This document shows, piece after piece, positions 25,961 through 34,622 of a DNA stretch of 64,000 nucleotides; within the stretch, counting starts at the first letter, position 1, and every line of letters begins with the position of its first letter. The stretch covers positions 186,001-250,000 of the forward strand of contig NZ_JNFA01000025.1 in the NCBI RefSeq assembly GCF_000766865.1, written 5' to 3'. Under the pieces are notes generated by a model. The model did not search any database. It was not told where the DNA came from and saw only the letters and a program-made list of their open reading frames with translations. A program made the position numbers and the translations under genes. The stretch comes from Listeria booriae (lineage in GTDB: Bacteria > Bacillota > Bacilli > Lactobacillales > Listeriaceae).

Positions 25961-25998
25961 GCATATTACTTGAAGTGTAAAATAATATGCGCTAAACT
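25961..25998 (+). promoter_or_regulatory. Promoter with inverted-repeat operator for azoR
   Basis: TTGAAG (25970-25975), a 17-nt spacer and TAAACT (25993-25998) form a sigA-type promoter. An inverted repeat GCATATTA (25961-25968) / TAATATGC (25983-25990) brackets the -35 and most of the spacer, as a redox- or electrophile-sensing repressor site would. The regulator is not in the window. Confidence 0.45.
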
Positions 25999-26040
25999 AA
26001 AAAAGTATTAAAACACATATTAATTGGAGGAATTTATAAA

Positions 26041-26667
26041 ATGGCAAATGTATTATTTATTAAAGCAAATGGTTTACCAGCGGAGCGTTCCGTGAGTGTG
26101 AAATTATATGAGGAATTTTTGAAAAACTATAAAGCAAGCAACGCAGCAGACACAATTACAGAATTGGACTTGTTCCAAGCAGATCTACCTTACTATGATG
26201 CAACAATGATGAGCGGACTTTTCAAAGAATCAACAGGCGATACATTAACAGACGAAGAACAACGCTTAGCTGACATTGCGAATGGCTATTTAGAGCAATT
26301 CCTAGCAGCAGACAAAGTAGTTATGGCGTTCCCACTTTGGAACTTCAGCATCCCAGCACAATTCTTAACATACCTATTCTACTTAAACCAAGCAGGCAAA
26401 ACATTCAAATACACAGCTGAAGGCCCAGTAGGTCTTGTAACAGGCAAAGAAGTTGTCCTACTAAACGCACGTGGCGGCGTATACTCAGACGGCCCAATGG
26501 CAAGCTGGGAAATGTCCCTTAACTACGTAAAAAACATACTAGCACATTTCGGCATCACAAACCCACAATCAATCATCGTAGAAGGCCACAACGCAACCCC
26601 AGACCAAGCCCAAGACCTAATCGCAGCCGGTGTAGAGAAGGCAGCAGAACTAGCAGCTAAATTTTAA
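26041..26667 (+). CDS. azoR: FMN-dependent NADH-azoreductase
   Basis: A 208-residue flavodoxin-fold reductase of the AzoR/AcpD family. It reduces quinones and azo compounds with NADH and FMN, and protects against electrophile stress. Landmarks: N-terminal strand VLFIKANGLPAERSVS (phosphate-binding turn), MAFPLWNFSIPAQF near residue 97, and LLNARGGVYS near 140. GGAGG lies before the ATG at 26041. The codons are strongly biased towards a narrow set (GCA, CCA, ACA, AAC), which suggests high expression. It is monocistronic with a structured 3' region. Confidence 0.92.
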   Translation: MANVLFIKANGLPAERSVSVKLYEEFLKNYKASNAADTITELDLFQADLPYYDATMMSGLFKESTGDTLTDEEQRLADIANGYLEQFLAADKVVMAFPLWNFSIPAQFLTYLFYLNQAGKTFKYTAEGPVGLVTGKEVVLLNARGGVYSDGPMASWEMSLNYVKNILAHFGITNPQSIIVEGHNATPDQAQDLIAAGVEKAAELAAKF

Positions 26668-26680
26668 TTAAAGTGCCGAA

Positions 26681-26776
26681 CGCGCCCGTTTAACTCTGAC
26701 AGAAACTGGAGCATCCGCAATAAAAACCCTCTTTTGGTTTTTGTGGAGGATGTGAAAGCTCCGAAGGGTTGGCGCG
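26681..26776. other. Structured intergenic element
   Basis: Several nested helices fit one fold: CGCGCC (26681-26686) with GGCGCG (26771-26776), then GGAGC (26708-26712) with GCTCC (26758-26762), CATCC/GGATG overlapping it, and AAAAACC (26722-26728) with GGTTTTT (26736-26742). It lies between azoR and its terminator and could be a 3' UTR structure or a small RNA. I recognise no known riboswitch in it, and strand is uncertain. Confidence 0.4.
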
Positions 26777-26821
26777 TGAGGCCGGATTTCGAAGACGCCA
26801 TACCAAGACGCCAAACCCAAT

Positions 26822-26868
26822 AAGGACAGTAATATCTGCACGCAGATATTACTACTGTCCTTATTTTT
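26822..26868 (+). terminator. Terminator after azoR
   Basis: AAGGACAGTAATATCTG / CAGATATTACTACTGTCCTT (a three-base bulge in the right arm), then ATTTTTTAT. It ends five bases before the beta-helix gene's stop and may serve that gene partly on the other strand. Confidence 0.85.
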
Positions 26869-26872
26869 TATA

Positions 26873-28432
26873 TCAAGCCCTAACCGTGCCCTCATACCCC
26901 GCCGAAATCAAGTTTTTAATCTGCGTCACTTGTTGTTTAGTCGTCACTACATTATTCCGAATATAAATATCTTTCCCAGGGCTCGGTGTCAGACGAATTG
27001 CATAACTTGCCTTTTCCACATCAAATTTATCATTCATCAAGTTCCCTTGAATGCTAGCCCCCAATATATTGCCACGCAAATCAATAAAACTCGTCGTACT
27101 TGGCGGCTGTTTCAAATAAGCACAATTAGTCAAAATATTATCGTTAATCTTAATCCCCTGCACATTGCTTACCTTTGAAGTCCCGCCATTGCTCAACCTT
27201 CCTAAATAAATCCCGCTAAGTGGTGTGTTAGAAATCAAGTTGTTATGAATCGAAATATTACCTAAATGAATCGGCAACAAAAAGGCAATACCATAACTGC
27301 TCTTAAAATCCGCAGGCACGATGCCTTCTTCCACATCAACGGTTGTCCCGCTTTTTCCTGTAAAAATGATGTTATTGGTACCAATCGAAATGTTATGCAG
27401 CCAGCGATTCCCTTGATAATCTCCCGCCAAAGAAATTCCATAATAATTCGCCGGGCTCGTCGTGTAATCTGATACATCGACGGTAATCGTATTGTCACTA
27501 ATCACAACGTTATCTAATGAGATTTCTTCTGTGTGCGCTTCCCATTCTGCCTCTGTCAACGCTGGAACTGTATTATCTTCTGGATGATTGACCCAGAGTT
27601 GAATTCCTTTTTTGACTTTTGTGAAAGTATTTCCTGTAATCGTGATATTTGACGGTGTCAGGCTGACTGGCTCTCCGTTCGCCGAATCTCTTCCCCATTC
27701 GCGACTCGCCGCGTTTACGCCTGTCGCATAACCCTCGGAATAATTTCCCGAGACAACACTTTTCCCACCATGCGTCTCAATACAACCGCGCGCCTTAATG
27801 GTTTCATTGCCCTCTGCAAAAAATTTATTGTTGCTCACGATACTTCCAGGGCAATTGAGGTAAACCGCGGAGTTATCCACATAAACACCGTTTGGACTTT
27901 TACGGTAAAAACGGCATTGTTCCACTGTCACATCATGGCAAGTTGTATCCACATAGCTCCCTCTCGAAGCATTGCAACAAATCGCATTCGCCCCCGTTGT
28001 CGGATTAAACTCCATCTTACGAAAATGAACCTTGCTGAAATTCTTTAATGAAAAGGCAAATTGTGATACTCCATTAGATGAGGGTACTGGGTTCCCAGTC
28101 GGGTTTTGATCAATCGTAAAACGTTCAAAATAAACGCTTTCCACACGAGCTTCTGTCGATGATTCCTGACCAAAAATAACTTTATATGCTCCCGTTCCGT
28201 CTGCGATTTTGACGATAGATTGTGCGCCATCACCGATAATTGTTAAGTTGCTGCACAGTGGTAGTGCAGGATTCGGCCGTACTTCATAGGTGCCGCTCGG
28301 AATGTACAACACGCCCCCTTGTCTAGCTTCTATCGCCGCTACTGCTCGTCTAAATGCTTGCGTGTAATCCACATCTTCGTCTTCTTTAAAATCTAAAATG
28401 TTCAACCAATCCAAAACTAAGCCAATTGTCAT
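26873..28432 (-). CDS. Right-handed beta-helix (pectate lyase-like) protein
   Basis: A 519-residue protein with a pectate-lyase-3/parallel beta-helix fold. The N-terminus (DYTQAFRRAVAAIEARQGGVLYIPSGTYEV) is the usual lead-in helix and cap. It is followed by many short repeated turns with NN/ITGN/VISDN patterns (for example NITITGNTFTKV, NVVISDNTI, GIYLGRLSNGG). No signal peptide is present, so it is cytosolic or exported by another route. It resembles phage tailspike and bacterial glycan-lyase folds, but no catalytic residues can be named. AGAGGAG precedes the start; a second ATG lies five bases upstream in another frame. It is monocistronic with no carbohydrate genes around it except an orphan PTS IIB. 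Confidence 0.75.
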   Translation of the reverse strand: MTIGLVLDWLNILDFKEDEDVDYTQAFRRAVAAIEARQGGVLYIPSGTYEVRPNPALPLCSNLTIIGDGAQSIVKIADGTGAYKVIFGQESSTEARVESVYFERFTIDQNPTGNPVPSSNGVSQFAFSLKNFSKVHFRKMEFNPTTGANAICCNASRGSYVDTTCHDVTVEQCRFYRKSPNGVYVDNSAVYLNCPGSIVSNNKFFAEGNETIKARGCIETHGGKSVVSGNYSEGYATGVNAASREWGRDSANGEPVSLTPSNITITGNTFTKVKKGIQLWVNHPEDNTVPALTEAEWEAHTEEISLDNVVISDNTITVDVSDYTTSPANYYGISLAGDYQGNRWLHNISIGTNNIIFTGKSGTTVDVEEGIVPADFKSSYGIAFLLPIHLGNISIHNNLISNTPLSGIYLGRLSNGGTSKVSNVQGIKINDNILTNCAYLKQPPSTTSFIDLRGNILGASIQGNLMNDKFDVEKASYAIRLTPSPGKDIYIRNNVVTTKQQVTQIKNLISAGYEGTVRA

Positions 28433-28539
28433 CTCATTCTCTCCTCTTTTTTTATTGCTACTTACAAGAACGAGTATAACCGATATTTCATGTCCAAACC
28501 TGTCTCAAATCGCCCATCTTTATTTTCTTTTCAAAGCAC

Positions 28540-28583
28540 AAAAAAACAAGAGTCACAAATGGCGGATGCCACTCATAACTCCT
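28540..28583 (-). terminator. Terminator of the PTS IIB gene
   Basis: GAGT..AGTGGC / GCCATT..ACTC two-step hairpin followed on the minus strand by TTGTTTTTTT, just past the IIB gene's stop. Confidence 0.75.
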
Positions 28584-28599
28584 GCTTCATTTATTTGAT

Positions 28600-28914
28600 T
28601 TACTCTTCGCCCATTAATTTCAAAGCGTGAGCTAATACTTTTTCACCATTCATTGTACCGTAAGCTGTCATGTCGATAACATCCACTGGAACGCCTTTTG
28701 GCTCAGCTAATTTATCAACTGTTGACTTTTGGTAACGAACTTGTGGTCCAAGCAATACTACGTCTGCTGTGTCAATTAGTCCGTTAATTTCGGAAATGGA
28801 ATACGCGTCAATGTTTGCTTCCATTCCTTTTGCTTCTGCTGCTTGACGCATTTTTGTTACTAATAAACTTGTGGACATTCCTGCCGCACATACTAATACG
28901 ATATTTTTCATCAA
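28600..28914 (-). CDS. PTS lactose/cellobiose-type IIB component
   Basis: A 104-residue IIB protein of the PTS lactose/cellobiose/lichenan family. The phosphocysteine is C9 in IVLVCAAGMSTSLLV. The middle and end (DVVLLGPQVRYQ, VPVDVIDMTAYGTMNGEKVL) match the family. It would accept phosphate from IIA and pass it to the sugar on IIC, but neither partner gene is nearby, so it is an orphan subunit here. It is probably served by IIA/IIC proteins encoded elsewhere, or has a regulatory role. GAAAGGAAAG precedes the ATG at 28914. Confidence 0.92.
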   Translation of the reverse strand: MMKNIVLVCAAGMSTSLLVTKMRQAAEAKGMEANIDAYSISEINGLIDTADVVLLGPQVRYQKSTVDKLAEPKGVPVDVIDMTAYGTMNGEKVLAHALKLMGEE

Positions 28915-29056
28915 AAATCTTTCCTTTCGATTTTAGGGTGGCTTGCTTTTGCTCATAATTGTATTATACTCCATAATGTAGCGTTTACACAAGCCTGAGT
29001 CACGGGTGATTTGAGGGCTCATTTTTGTTTTTATTTAAGACATTATGGAGACTTGA

Positions 29057-29644
29057 TTATAAGATTGTGATTTTGTCGATAGTAATGTCGTGAACTGGCT
29101 TATCTTGAGGGCCTACGCTTACGTTAGCGATTTCGTCTACTACGTCCATACCGTCAATGACTTGGCCAAATACTGTGTGGCGACCGTCTAGATGCGGTGT
29201 TCCACCAGCTTTGTAGGCTTCGATTACTTCGGCTGGGAATCCGGCTGATTCCATTTGGCCTGCCATTTGTGGATGCAGGTTCTTGTTTTGAACGATGAAG
29301 AATTGGCTGCCGTTTGTTCCTGGGCCTGCGTTAGCCATTGATAGAGCGCCGCGGATGTTGAATGCGTTTGGTGAGAATTCGTCTTCGAATGGTTCGCCCC
29401 AGATGCTTTCGCCGCCGAATCCTGCGCCTTGTGGGTCGCCGCCTTGGATCATGAAATCAGGAATGACACGGTGGAAAATGATGCCGTCATAATAGCCATT
29501 TTCTGCGTGTGTTAGGAAGTTTTCTACGGCTTTTGGTGCGATTTCTGGGAATAGTTTAATCTTGATTGTGCCGCGGTTTGTTTCCATTTCGATTAGTTTT
29601 TCGTTTTCTGCAACTTCTGTTGATAATTGTGGATAGTAGGTCAT
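29057..29644 (-). CDS. ppiB: Cyclophilin-type peptidyl-prolyl isomerase
   Basis: A 195-residue cytosolic cyclophilin that catalyses cis-trans isomerisation of X-Pro bonds during folding. Active-site segments are present: [32 protein letters not shown] and [18 protein letters not shown] before the ATG at 29644 selects this start; a longer frame reaching 29737 has no ribosome site and passes through the region of the small membrane gene upstream. It follows that 31-residue gene by 38 nt and may share its transcript. Confidence 0.93.
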   Translation of the reverse strand: MTYYPQLSTEVAENEKLIEMETNRGTIKIKLFPEIAPKAVENFLTHAENGYYDGIIFHRVIPDFMIQGGDPQGAGFGGESIWGEPFEDEFSPNAFNIRGALSMANAGPGTNGSQFFIVQNKNLHPQMAGQMESAGFPAEVIEAYKAGGTPHLDGRHTVFGQVIDGMDVVDEIANVSVGPQDKPVHDITIDKITIL

Positions 29645-29682
29645 ATTTTTGAATCTCCTTTTTTGGTTGGGATTGACTGCTT

Positions 29683-29778
29683 TTATTTGAACCAGATTAT
29701 GAGTAAGTTCACAAATACAGCGAGTACATATATACATAATAAACTAGCTGCACCCCAAATAACAATTTTTTTGACCAT
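29683..29778 (-). CDS. 31-residue single-pass membrane protein
   Basis: A short frame missed by usual length limits. A GGAGG ribosome site lies 4 nt before the ATG at 29778, and the product begins [14 protein letters not shown], stays hydrophobic for about 24 residues (ending NLLIIWF) and closes with Lys before the TAA. Two Lys at the N-terminus and one at the end bracket one transmembrane helix. It precedes ppiB by 38 nt on the same strand. Function unknown; such small proteins often modulate a larger membrane protein. The strong ribosome site and ideal hydrophobic profile are the evidence. Confidence 0.65.
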   Translation of the reverse strand: MVKKIVIWGAASLLCIYVLAVFVNLLIIWFK

Positions 29779-29879
29779 GGTGCCTCCTATTCGTAGAGCG
29801 TTTATTTTATTTCTTCTCTTCTTTATTCTATAATGGAATTAGTATTTTGGAAACTATTAAGGAATAGAGATGATTTTTT

Positions 29880-31088
29880 ATGTCAACGAAAAAGAGGAAT
29901 TTGTATATTTTAATGTTGGCGAATTTGCTGGTTTCGGCTAGTACGACGATGATTATGCCGTTCTTATCGTTGTATATTGAAACCTTTGGTGACTACAGTG
30001 AGGCTTATGTGCAACGCTGGGCTGGGTATATTTTTGGGGTGACTTTTTTAGTCGCTTTTATTTTTTCTCCAATTTGGGGACGAATTGGGGATAAGTATGG
30101 ATTTAAAAAAATCTTGATGTTTACTGCTTTTGGGATGAGTGTGAGTATTTTTCTTATGGGGTATGCTCATTCTGTCACGTATATGTTTGTTTTGCGGATT
30201 TTCATGGGGATTGTGACTGGGTTTATCGGGATTTCGAATGCGTTTATTGCGCGTCAAACGGATAAACATGAGGCCGGAAAAGTGCTTGGGACGTTGCAGC
30301 TTGGTGGTGTGACTGGGATGTTGTTTGGTCCGCTACTCGGTGGGGCTTTGGCTGATTTCTTCGGGTTCTCGAGTACGTTTATTATTACGGGGATTGCGAT
30401 TTTTATTGCGGCTCTGATTGTGACGTTTGGTTTGAAGGAAATTCGGCCGGATGTGGATGATAAGAAGAAAATTGTTTATTCGCGTCGGGAAGTGTTGAAA
30501 CATATTTTTCAATTGCGGGTTTTGATGATGGTGATGATTATTTCGTTGTTGATTCAGGTGGCGAACTTTAGTGTACAGCCGCTTTTGGCGCTTTACGTCG
30601 GGGAATTGACGCATACGGATAATGTGGCGCTGCTCTCGGGGCTGGCTTTTTCTGCGGCTGGGTTTGGGAACTTAGTGATGACGCGGAAATGGGGATCGCT
30701 TGGGGATAAGTATGGCTATGAGCGAATTTTAAATATTTTGCTGATTTTGGCGGCTTTGTTTGTGTTACCACAGGCGTTTGTGCCGAATTTGTGGCTGTTT
30801 ATTATTTGCCGATTCTTGTTTGGGATTGCGATTGGCGGGATGGTGCCTTGTACGACGGCATATATTCGGCTGGCTGCTCCTGGGCAAATGCAAGGTGAGA
30901 TGCTCGGCTATAATCAGAGTGCGCGCTTTCTTGGTAATGTGATTGGGCCAATACTTGGCGGAACGATGGCTGGCTTTGTTGGCATGAGTAATGTGTTTGT
31001 GTTTACAAGTTTCATGTTTGTTGTCGCTTTTGTTTTGCTTTGGTTGAGTTTAAAATCGGATCGGAAGCGGCATGTGAATGTGGATTGA
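29880..31088 (+). CDS. MFS multidrug efflux transporter
   Basis: A 402-residue, 12-helix major-facilitator protein. Motif A reads GRIGDKYGFKKI between helices 2 and 3 and is repeated in the second half as GSLGDKYGYERI. Motif C-like LGGVTGMLFGPLLGGAL follows in helix 5, as in drug:H+ antiporters such as the MdtG/NorA group. AAGGAATAGAGATG precedes the ATG at 29880. It starts divergently from the small membrane gene/ppiB unit and ends in a terminator before the Mrp operon. Its drug or metabolite substrate is not visible from sequence. Confidence 0.88.
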   Translation: MSTKKRNLYILMLANLLVSASTTMIMPFLSLYIETFGDYSEAYVQRWAGYIFGVTFLVAFIFSPIWGRIGDKYGFKKILMFTAFGMSVSIFLMGYAHSVTYMFVLRIFMGIVTGFIGISNAFIARQTDKHEAGKVLGTLQLGGVTGMLFGPLLGGALADFFGFSSTFIITGIAIFIAALIVTFGLKEIRPDVDDKKKIVYSRREVLKHIFQLRVLMMVMIISLLIQVANFSVQPLLALYVGELTHTDNVALLSGLAFSAAGFGNLVMTRKWGSLGDKYGYERILNILLILAALFVLPQAFVPNLWLFIICRFLFGIAIGGMVPCTTAYIRLAAPGQMQGEMLGYNQSARFLGNVIGPILGGTMAGFVGMSNVFVFTSFMFVVAFVLLWLSLKSDRKRHVNVD

Positions 31089-31101
31089 GTTGGAAACTTG
31101 T

Positions 31102-31166
31102 ATAAAGCTTTGGCTATGTTTTGTCTTGTAAAATGGGGAAAGCATAGACCTGGCTTTATTTTTTTC
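31102..31166 (+). terminator. Terminator after the MFS gene
   Basis: TAAAGC / GCTTTA (31103-31108, 31153-31158) with an inner CTATG / CATAG stem, followed by TTTTTTTC. Confidence 0.75.
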
Positions 31167-31278
31167 TCCGTCTTCATATTTTTATTTTTCTTGTTCCTAC
31201 ATATTTATAGAATTTGAAAAACAATTGCTTTTTTACAAAGATGTCAAGATTCTACCCTTTTTTTCGGGTAATTAAGTG

Positions 31279-31287
31279 TGTTATAAT
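31279..31287 (+). promoter_or_regulatory. Extended -10 promoter of the mrp operon
   Basis: TGTTATAAT is a perfect extended -10 about 170 nt before the mrpA start. The -35 region is only a T run. The same element also occurs before nfu and the lipoprotein gene in this window. Confidence 0.6.
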
Positions 31288-31293
31288 AAAAAA

Positions 31294-31456
31294 TGTGGCA
31301 AAACAACGCGTGTTCCATGTCTTTTTAGGCACTTCCACGGGACACAGAATCACACCCTATCTTTATCTTCGGGTTTTTGTGCTAAGCTTCATCGCTCGTA
31401 TACATAGTGATGTTTCGTCATATGAACACTATTTTTTCATCAAGGAGGGAGAACGT
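31294..31456 (+). promoter_or_regulatory. Long mrp leader
   Basis: About 160 nt lie between the likely start of transcription and the mrpA ribosome site. A possible stem GTGTTCC / GGGACAC is the clearest pairing. No known sodium, lithium or other riboswitch consensus was recognised. The frame is open through it but has no ribosome site. Confidence 0.35.
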
Positions 31457-33865
31457 TTGTCATTTCTACACCTCGCCATTTTCTTGCCATTTCTCATGGC
31501 TATGTTAATTCCCATTTTTTATCGATGGACTAACCAATTGCATACAGGATGGATTGTACTGCCGATTCCAGTCATTTTATTTATTTATTTTTTGACGTTT
31601 ATTCCGCAGACAATGCAGGGGGTTGTCACTGAGACGATGCCTTGGATTCCGTCGCTTGGTATTAATTTTACGGTCGTTGTGGATGGACTTAGCTTGCTTT
31701 TTGCTTTGTTAATCACAGGGATTGGATCGCTCGTCACGTTTTACTCTATTTTTTATTTAGGTAAAAAGAAGGAGCGTTTAAACAATTTTTATGCATTTCT
31801 ATTCATTTTCATGACGGCGATGCTTGGAGTTGTGCTTAGTGATAATTTAGTCGTCCTCTATTTGTTCTGGGAGATGACTTCGATTAGCTCGTTCTTATTG
31901 ATCGGTTACTGGTATCATCGGGAAAGATCGCGTTATGGCGCGCGGAAGTCTTTACTGATTACGGTATTTGGTGGCTTGATGCTACTCGGAGGGATTTTAT
32001 TACTTCATGTTATTACGGGATCATTCTCGTTGCGTGAAATTATCGGGGAAGCTTCGGTCGTTCAGGCGAGTTCGTTGTTTATTCCGGCGATGATTTTGAT
32101 TTTACTTGGGGCGTTTACGAAGTCTGCGCAGGTGCCGTTTCATGTTTGGTTGCCGGACGCGATGGAGGCGCCGACGCCAGTTAGTGCGTATTTGCACTCG
32201 GCAACGATGGTTAAGGCTGGACTTTATTTGGTTGCTCGGTTTACGCCACTTTTTGCGGTGTCGGGCGTTTGGTTTTGGACGATTTCGTTAGTCGGAATTG
32301 TGACGCTATTCTGGGGTTCGATTACGGCGACGAAAAAGCAAGATTTGAAAGCGATTTTGGCTTATTCGACGATTAGTCAGCTCGGAATGATTATGACGCT
32401 GCTCGGTGTTGGAGCGGCTGCGCTTCATTTTGATTCGTGGAGTGATGATATTTATATCGGGGCGCTTGTTGCTGCGGTGTTCCATTTGTTTAACCACGCG
32501 ACGTTTAAAGGAAGTCTGTTTATGATGGTCGGGATTGTCGATCATGAAACGGGTACGCGTGATATTAAGCGGCTTGGTGGTTTGATGCGGATTATGCCGA
32601 TTACAGCGACGATTGCTTTTATCGGGACGTTCGCGATGGCTGGTTTACCGCCGTTTAATGGTTTTTTGAGTAAGGAAATGTTTTTCCAAAGCATGGTCGA
32701 TGTGACAACGCTGAACTTGTTTAATGCGGATACTTGGGGCATTTTGCTTCCGGTGATCGCATGGGTTGGTAGTATTTTCACATTTGTGTATAGCATGATT
32801 ATTTTCTTCAAAACATTTGGTGGTAAATTGAAGCCGCATTTGTTGCCGAAGAAACCGCATGAGGCGCCACTTGGTTTGTTATTGCCACCGCTTATTTTGT
32901 CCGCGCTTGTTGTGATTACGGGGCTTTTCCCGAACTTAATTGCAAAACCGCTTCTGGAACCGGCTGTAAAATCGATTATGCCTTCGCTTTATGGCACGGA
33001 TTATCATGTGCATATTAGTTTCTGGCATGGCTTTACGATGGCGTTACTGATGACGTTTGGTGTTATTATTTTAGGAATTTTGCTTTACAAAACGGCGAAT
33101 TGGTGGCGACCTTTTATTAAGGAAAAAGTGCCGCGGTTCTTCCAATGGGGCAAGGCGTATGATAATAGCATGTATTATATGGAGCAAGGGTCATATCGTT
33201 TTACGTTGTGGATTATGACGGGGTGGCTTCGAACGTATTTGAATTACATGTTGATGGCCTTCATTATTTTGATGTTAGGGACGATTTTTGCGACGGATGC
33301 GCTTAATTTTGATATTTCGACGATTTCGCGTGTAACGATGATGGATTATGTGTTGGCGCTTGTTATTGTGGTGACGCTGGTCGGTGTCGTGTTCTCGAAA
33401 TCACGGATTACCTCGATTATTTTACTTGGGGCAATGGGATATACGATTAGTATCTTCTTTATTGTTGCTCGGGCGCCGGATCTTGCGTTAACGCAACTCG
33501 TGATTGAAACGATTTCGGTTGTGCTTTACTTGCTGGTCTTCTACCACTTGCCGCAGTTTAGTAATATCGAGGAAAAACCAAAATGGCTTTCTGTGAAAAC
33601 ATTGATTAGTTTCGGCGTTGGTCTTGTTGTCTTCTTGATTTCATTATCGGCGTACGATACAACGTTTTATGATTCGATTTCGCAATACTATATTGACAAT
33701 ACGTATACAAAAGCGGCTGGAAAAAACATTGTGAACGTTATTCTTGTTGATTTCCGTGGCTTTGATACGCTGTTTGAAACGGTAGTTTTGGCGGTTGCAT
33801 CGATTGGTATTTTTGGAATGATAAAATTACGATTGGCGAGGAGGGAAAAAAATGAAAACAAATGA
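31457..33865 (+). CDS. mrpA: Mrp antiporter subunit A
   Basis: An 802-residue, NuoL-like polytopic membrane protein, the largest subunit of the multi-subunit Na+(Li+,K+)/H+ antiporter. It has the conserved core with Glu and Lys/His in the membrane (LYLFWEMTSISSFLLIGYWYHRE; AFTKSAQVPFHVWLPDAMEAPTPVSAYLHSATMVKAG). The C-terminal part, including the MrpB-like fold with ARAPDLALTQLVIET, is full length. AAGGAGGGAG before the TTG at 31457 selects this start rather than the earlier end of the frame. It is the first gene of seven overlapping genes and overlaps mrpB by 14 nt. The operon gives pH and sodium tolerance and bile resistance in relatives. Confidence 0.95.
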   Translation: MSFLHLAIFLPFLMAMLIPIFYRWTNQLHTGWIVLPIPVILFIYFLTFIPQTMQGVVTETMPWIPSLGINFTVVVDGLSLLFALLITGIGSLVTFYSIFYLGKKKERLNNFYAFLFIFMTAMLGVVLSDNLVVLYLFWEMTSISSFLLIGYWYHRERSRYGARKSLLITVFGGLMLLGGILLLHVITGSFSLREIIGEASVVQASSLFIPAMILILLGAFTKSAQVPFHVWLPDAMEAPTPVSAYLHSATMVKAGLYLVARFTPLFAVSGVWFWTISLVGIVTLFWGSITATKKQDLKAILAYSTISQLGMIMTLLGVGAAALHFDSWSDDIYIGALVAAVFHLFNHATFKGSLFMMVGIVDHETGTRDIKRLGGLMRIMPITATIAFIGTFAMAGLPPFNGFLSKEMFFQSMVDVTTLNLFNADTWGILLPVIAWVGSIFTFVYSMIIFFKTFGGKLKPHLLPKKPHEAPLGLLLPPLILSALVVITGLFPNLIAKPLLEPAVKSIMPSLYGTDYHVHISFWHGFTMALLMTFGVIILGILLYKTANWWRPFIKEKVPRFFQWGKAYDNSMYYMEQGSYRFTLWIMTGWLRTYLNYMLMAFIILMLGTIFATDALNFDISTISRVTMMDYVLALVIVVTLVGVVFSKSRITSIILLGAMGYTISIFFIVARAPDLALTQLVIETISVVLYLLVFYHLPQFSNIEEKPKWLSVKTLISFGVGLVVFLISLSAYDTTFYDSISQYYIDNTYTKAAGKNIVNVILVDFRGFDTLFETVVLAVASIGIFGMIKLRLARREKNENK

Positions 33866-34274
33866 CGTATTGCTGCGTAATGTCACGAAGGTTGTTGTCT
33901 TTATTATTTTCCTGTTTTCGTTGCATTTGTTCTTAGCGGGGCATTATAATCCTGGCGGCGGATTCGTTGCTGGACTGACTTCTGCTGGGGCGATTACGCT
34001 GACGCTGATTGCTTATGATACGCAGACCGTTAAGAGTATGTTGAATATTAATACGATCATGATGACGGGCGTTGGCTTATTGTTTGCGCTTGGAACAGGC
34101 ATGATTGGGGTTATTACTGGCGATCCATTTTTGACGCATAAATTTGGGCATGTGGATTTGCCGATTATTGGGGATACTGCGCTACACACGGCGACTATTT
34201 TTGACTTGGGTGTTTATTTAGTTGTTGTTGGTGTGACGTTAACGATAATTCAGACGATTGGGGAGAGTGACTAG
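33852..34274 (+). CDS. mrpB: Mrp antiporter subunit B
   Basis: A 140-residue membrane protein with four hydrophobic helices. The motif GHYNPGGGFVAGL near residue 30 is typical of MrpB. It is an essential part of the A-B-C-D membrane complex. The start overlaps mrpA by 14 nt, with GAGGAGGG upstream of the ATG; the stop abuts the mrpC start (TAG then ATG), so translation is coupled. Confidence 0.95.
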   Translation: MKTNDVLLRNVTKVVVFIIFLFSLHLFLAGHYNPGGGFVAGLTSAGAITLTLIAYDTQTVKSMLNINTIMMTGVGLLFALGTGMIGVITGDPFLTHKFGHVDLPIIGDTALHTATIFDLGVYLVVVGVTLTIIQTIGESD

Positions 34275-34622
34275 ATGGAACTATTGATGTCGATTTTAAT
34301 TGGGCTCATGTTTATGGCAGCCACCTACCTCATTCTTTCCAAAAGTTTATTGCGAATTATTCTTGGAACGGCGGTTTTAAGCCATGGTGTGAACTTGCTT
34401 ATCTTGACGATGGGCGGATTGAAAAAAGGAAAGGCTCCCCTGCTTGATACGCCGGGGCTCCCAGCTTATAATGATCCATTGCCGCAAGCGTTGATTTTGA
34501 CGGCGATCGTTATTAGTTTTGGTGTGACGGCCTTTTTCCTTGTACTTGCTTACCGGGCTTATCAGGAGCTTGATAGTGAGAGCGTTTCTAAGACAAGGGG
34601 GCATGAATCGGATGATGAGTAA
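34275..34622 (+). CDS. mrpC: Mrp antiporter subunit C
   Basis: A 115-residue, three-helix NuoK-like subunit with the conserved LGTAVLSHGVNLLI and ALILTAIVISFGVTAF segments. It starts directly after the mrpB stop and ends in an acidic tail. The next gene begins before its stop codon. Confidence 0.95.
   Translation: MELLMSILIGLMFMAATYLILSKSLLRIILGTAVLSHGVNLLILTMGGLKKGKAPLLDTPGLPAYNDPLPQALILTAIVISFGVTAFFLVLAYRAYQELDSESVSKTRGHESDDE

Noticed and set aside
26681-26776. Known riboswitch after azoR
   Set aside because: No match to SAM, TPP, FMN, lysine, glycine, cobalamin, fluoride or T-box signatures that I can recall; position is downstream, not upstream, of the likely gene.
31214-31456. Longer mrpA with about 80 extra residues
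   Set aside because: The promoter-like TGTTATAAT lies inside that stretch, and the only strong ribosome site precedes the TTG at 31457.
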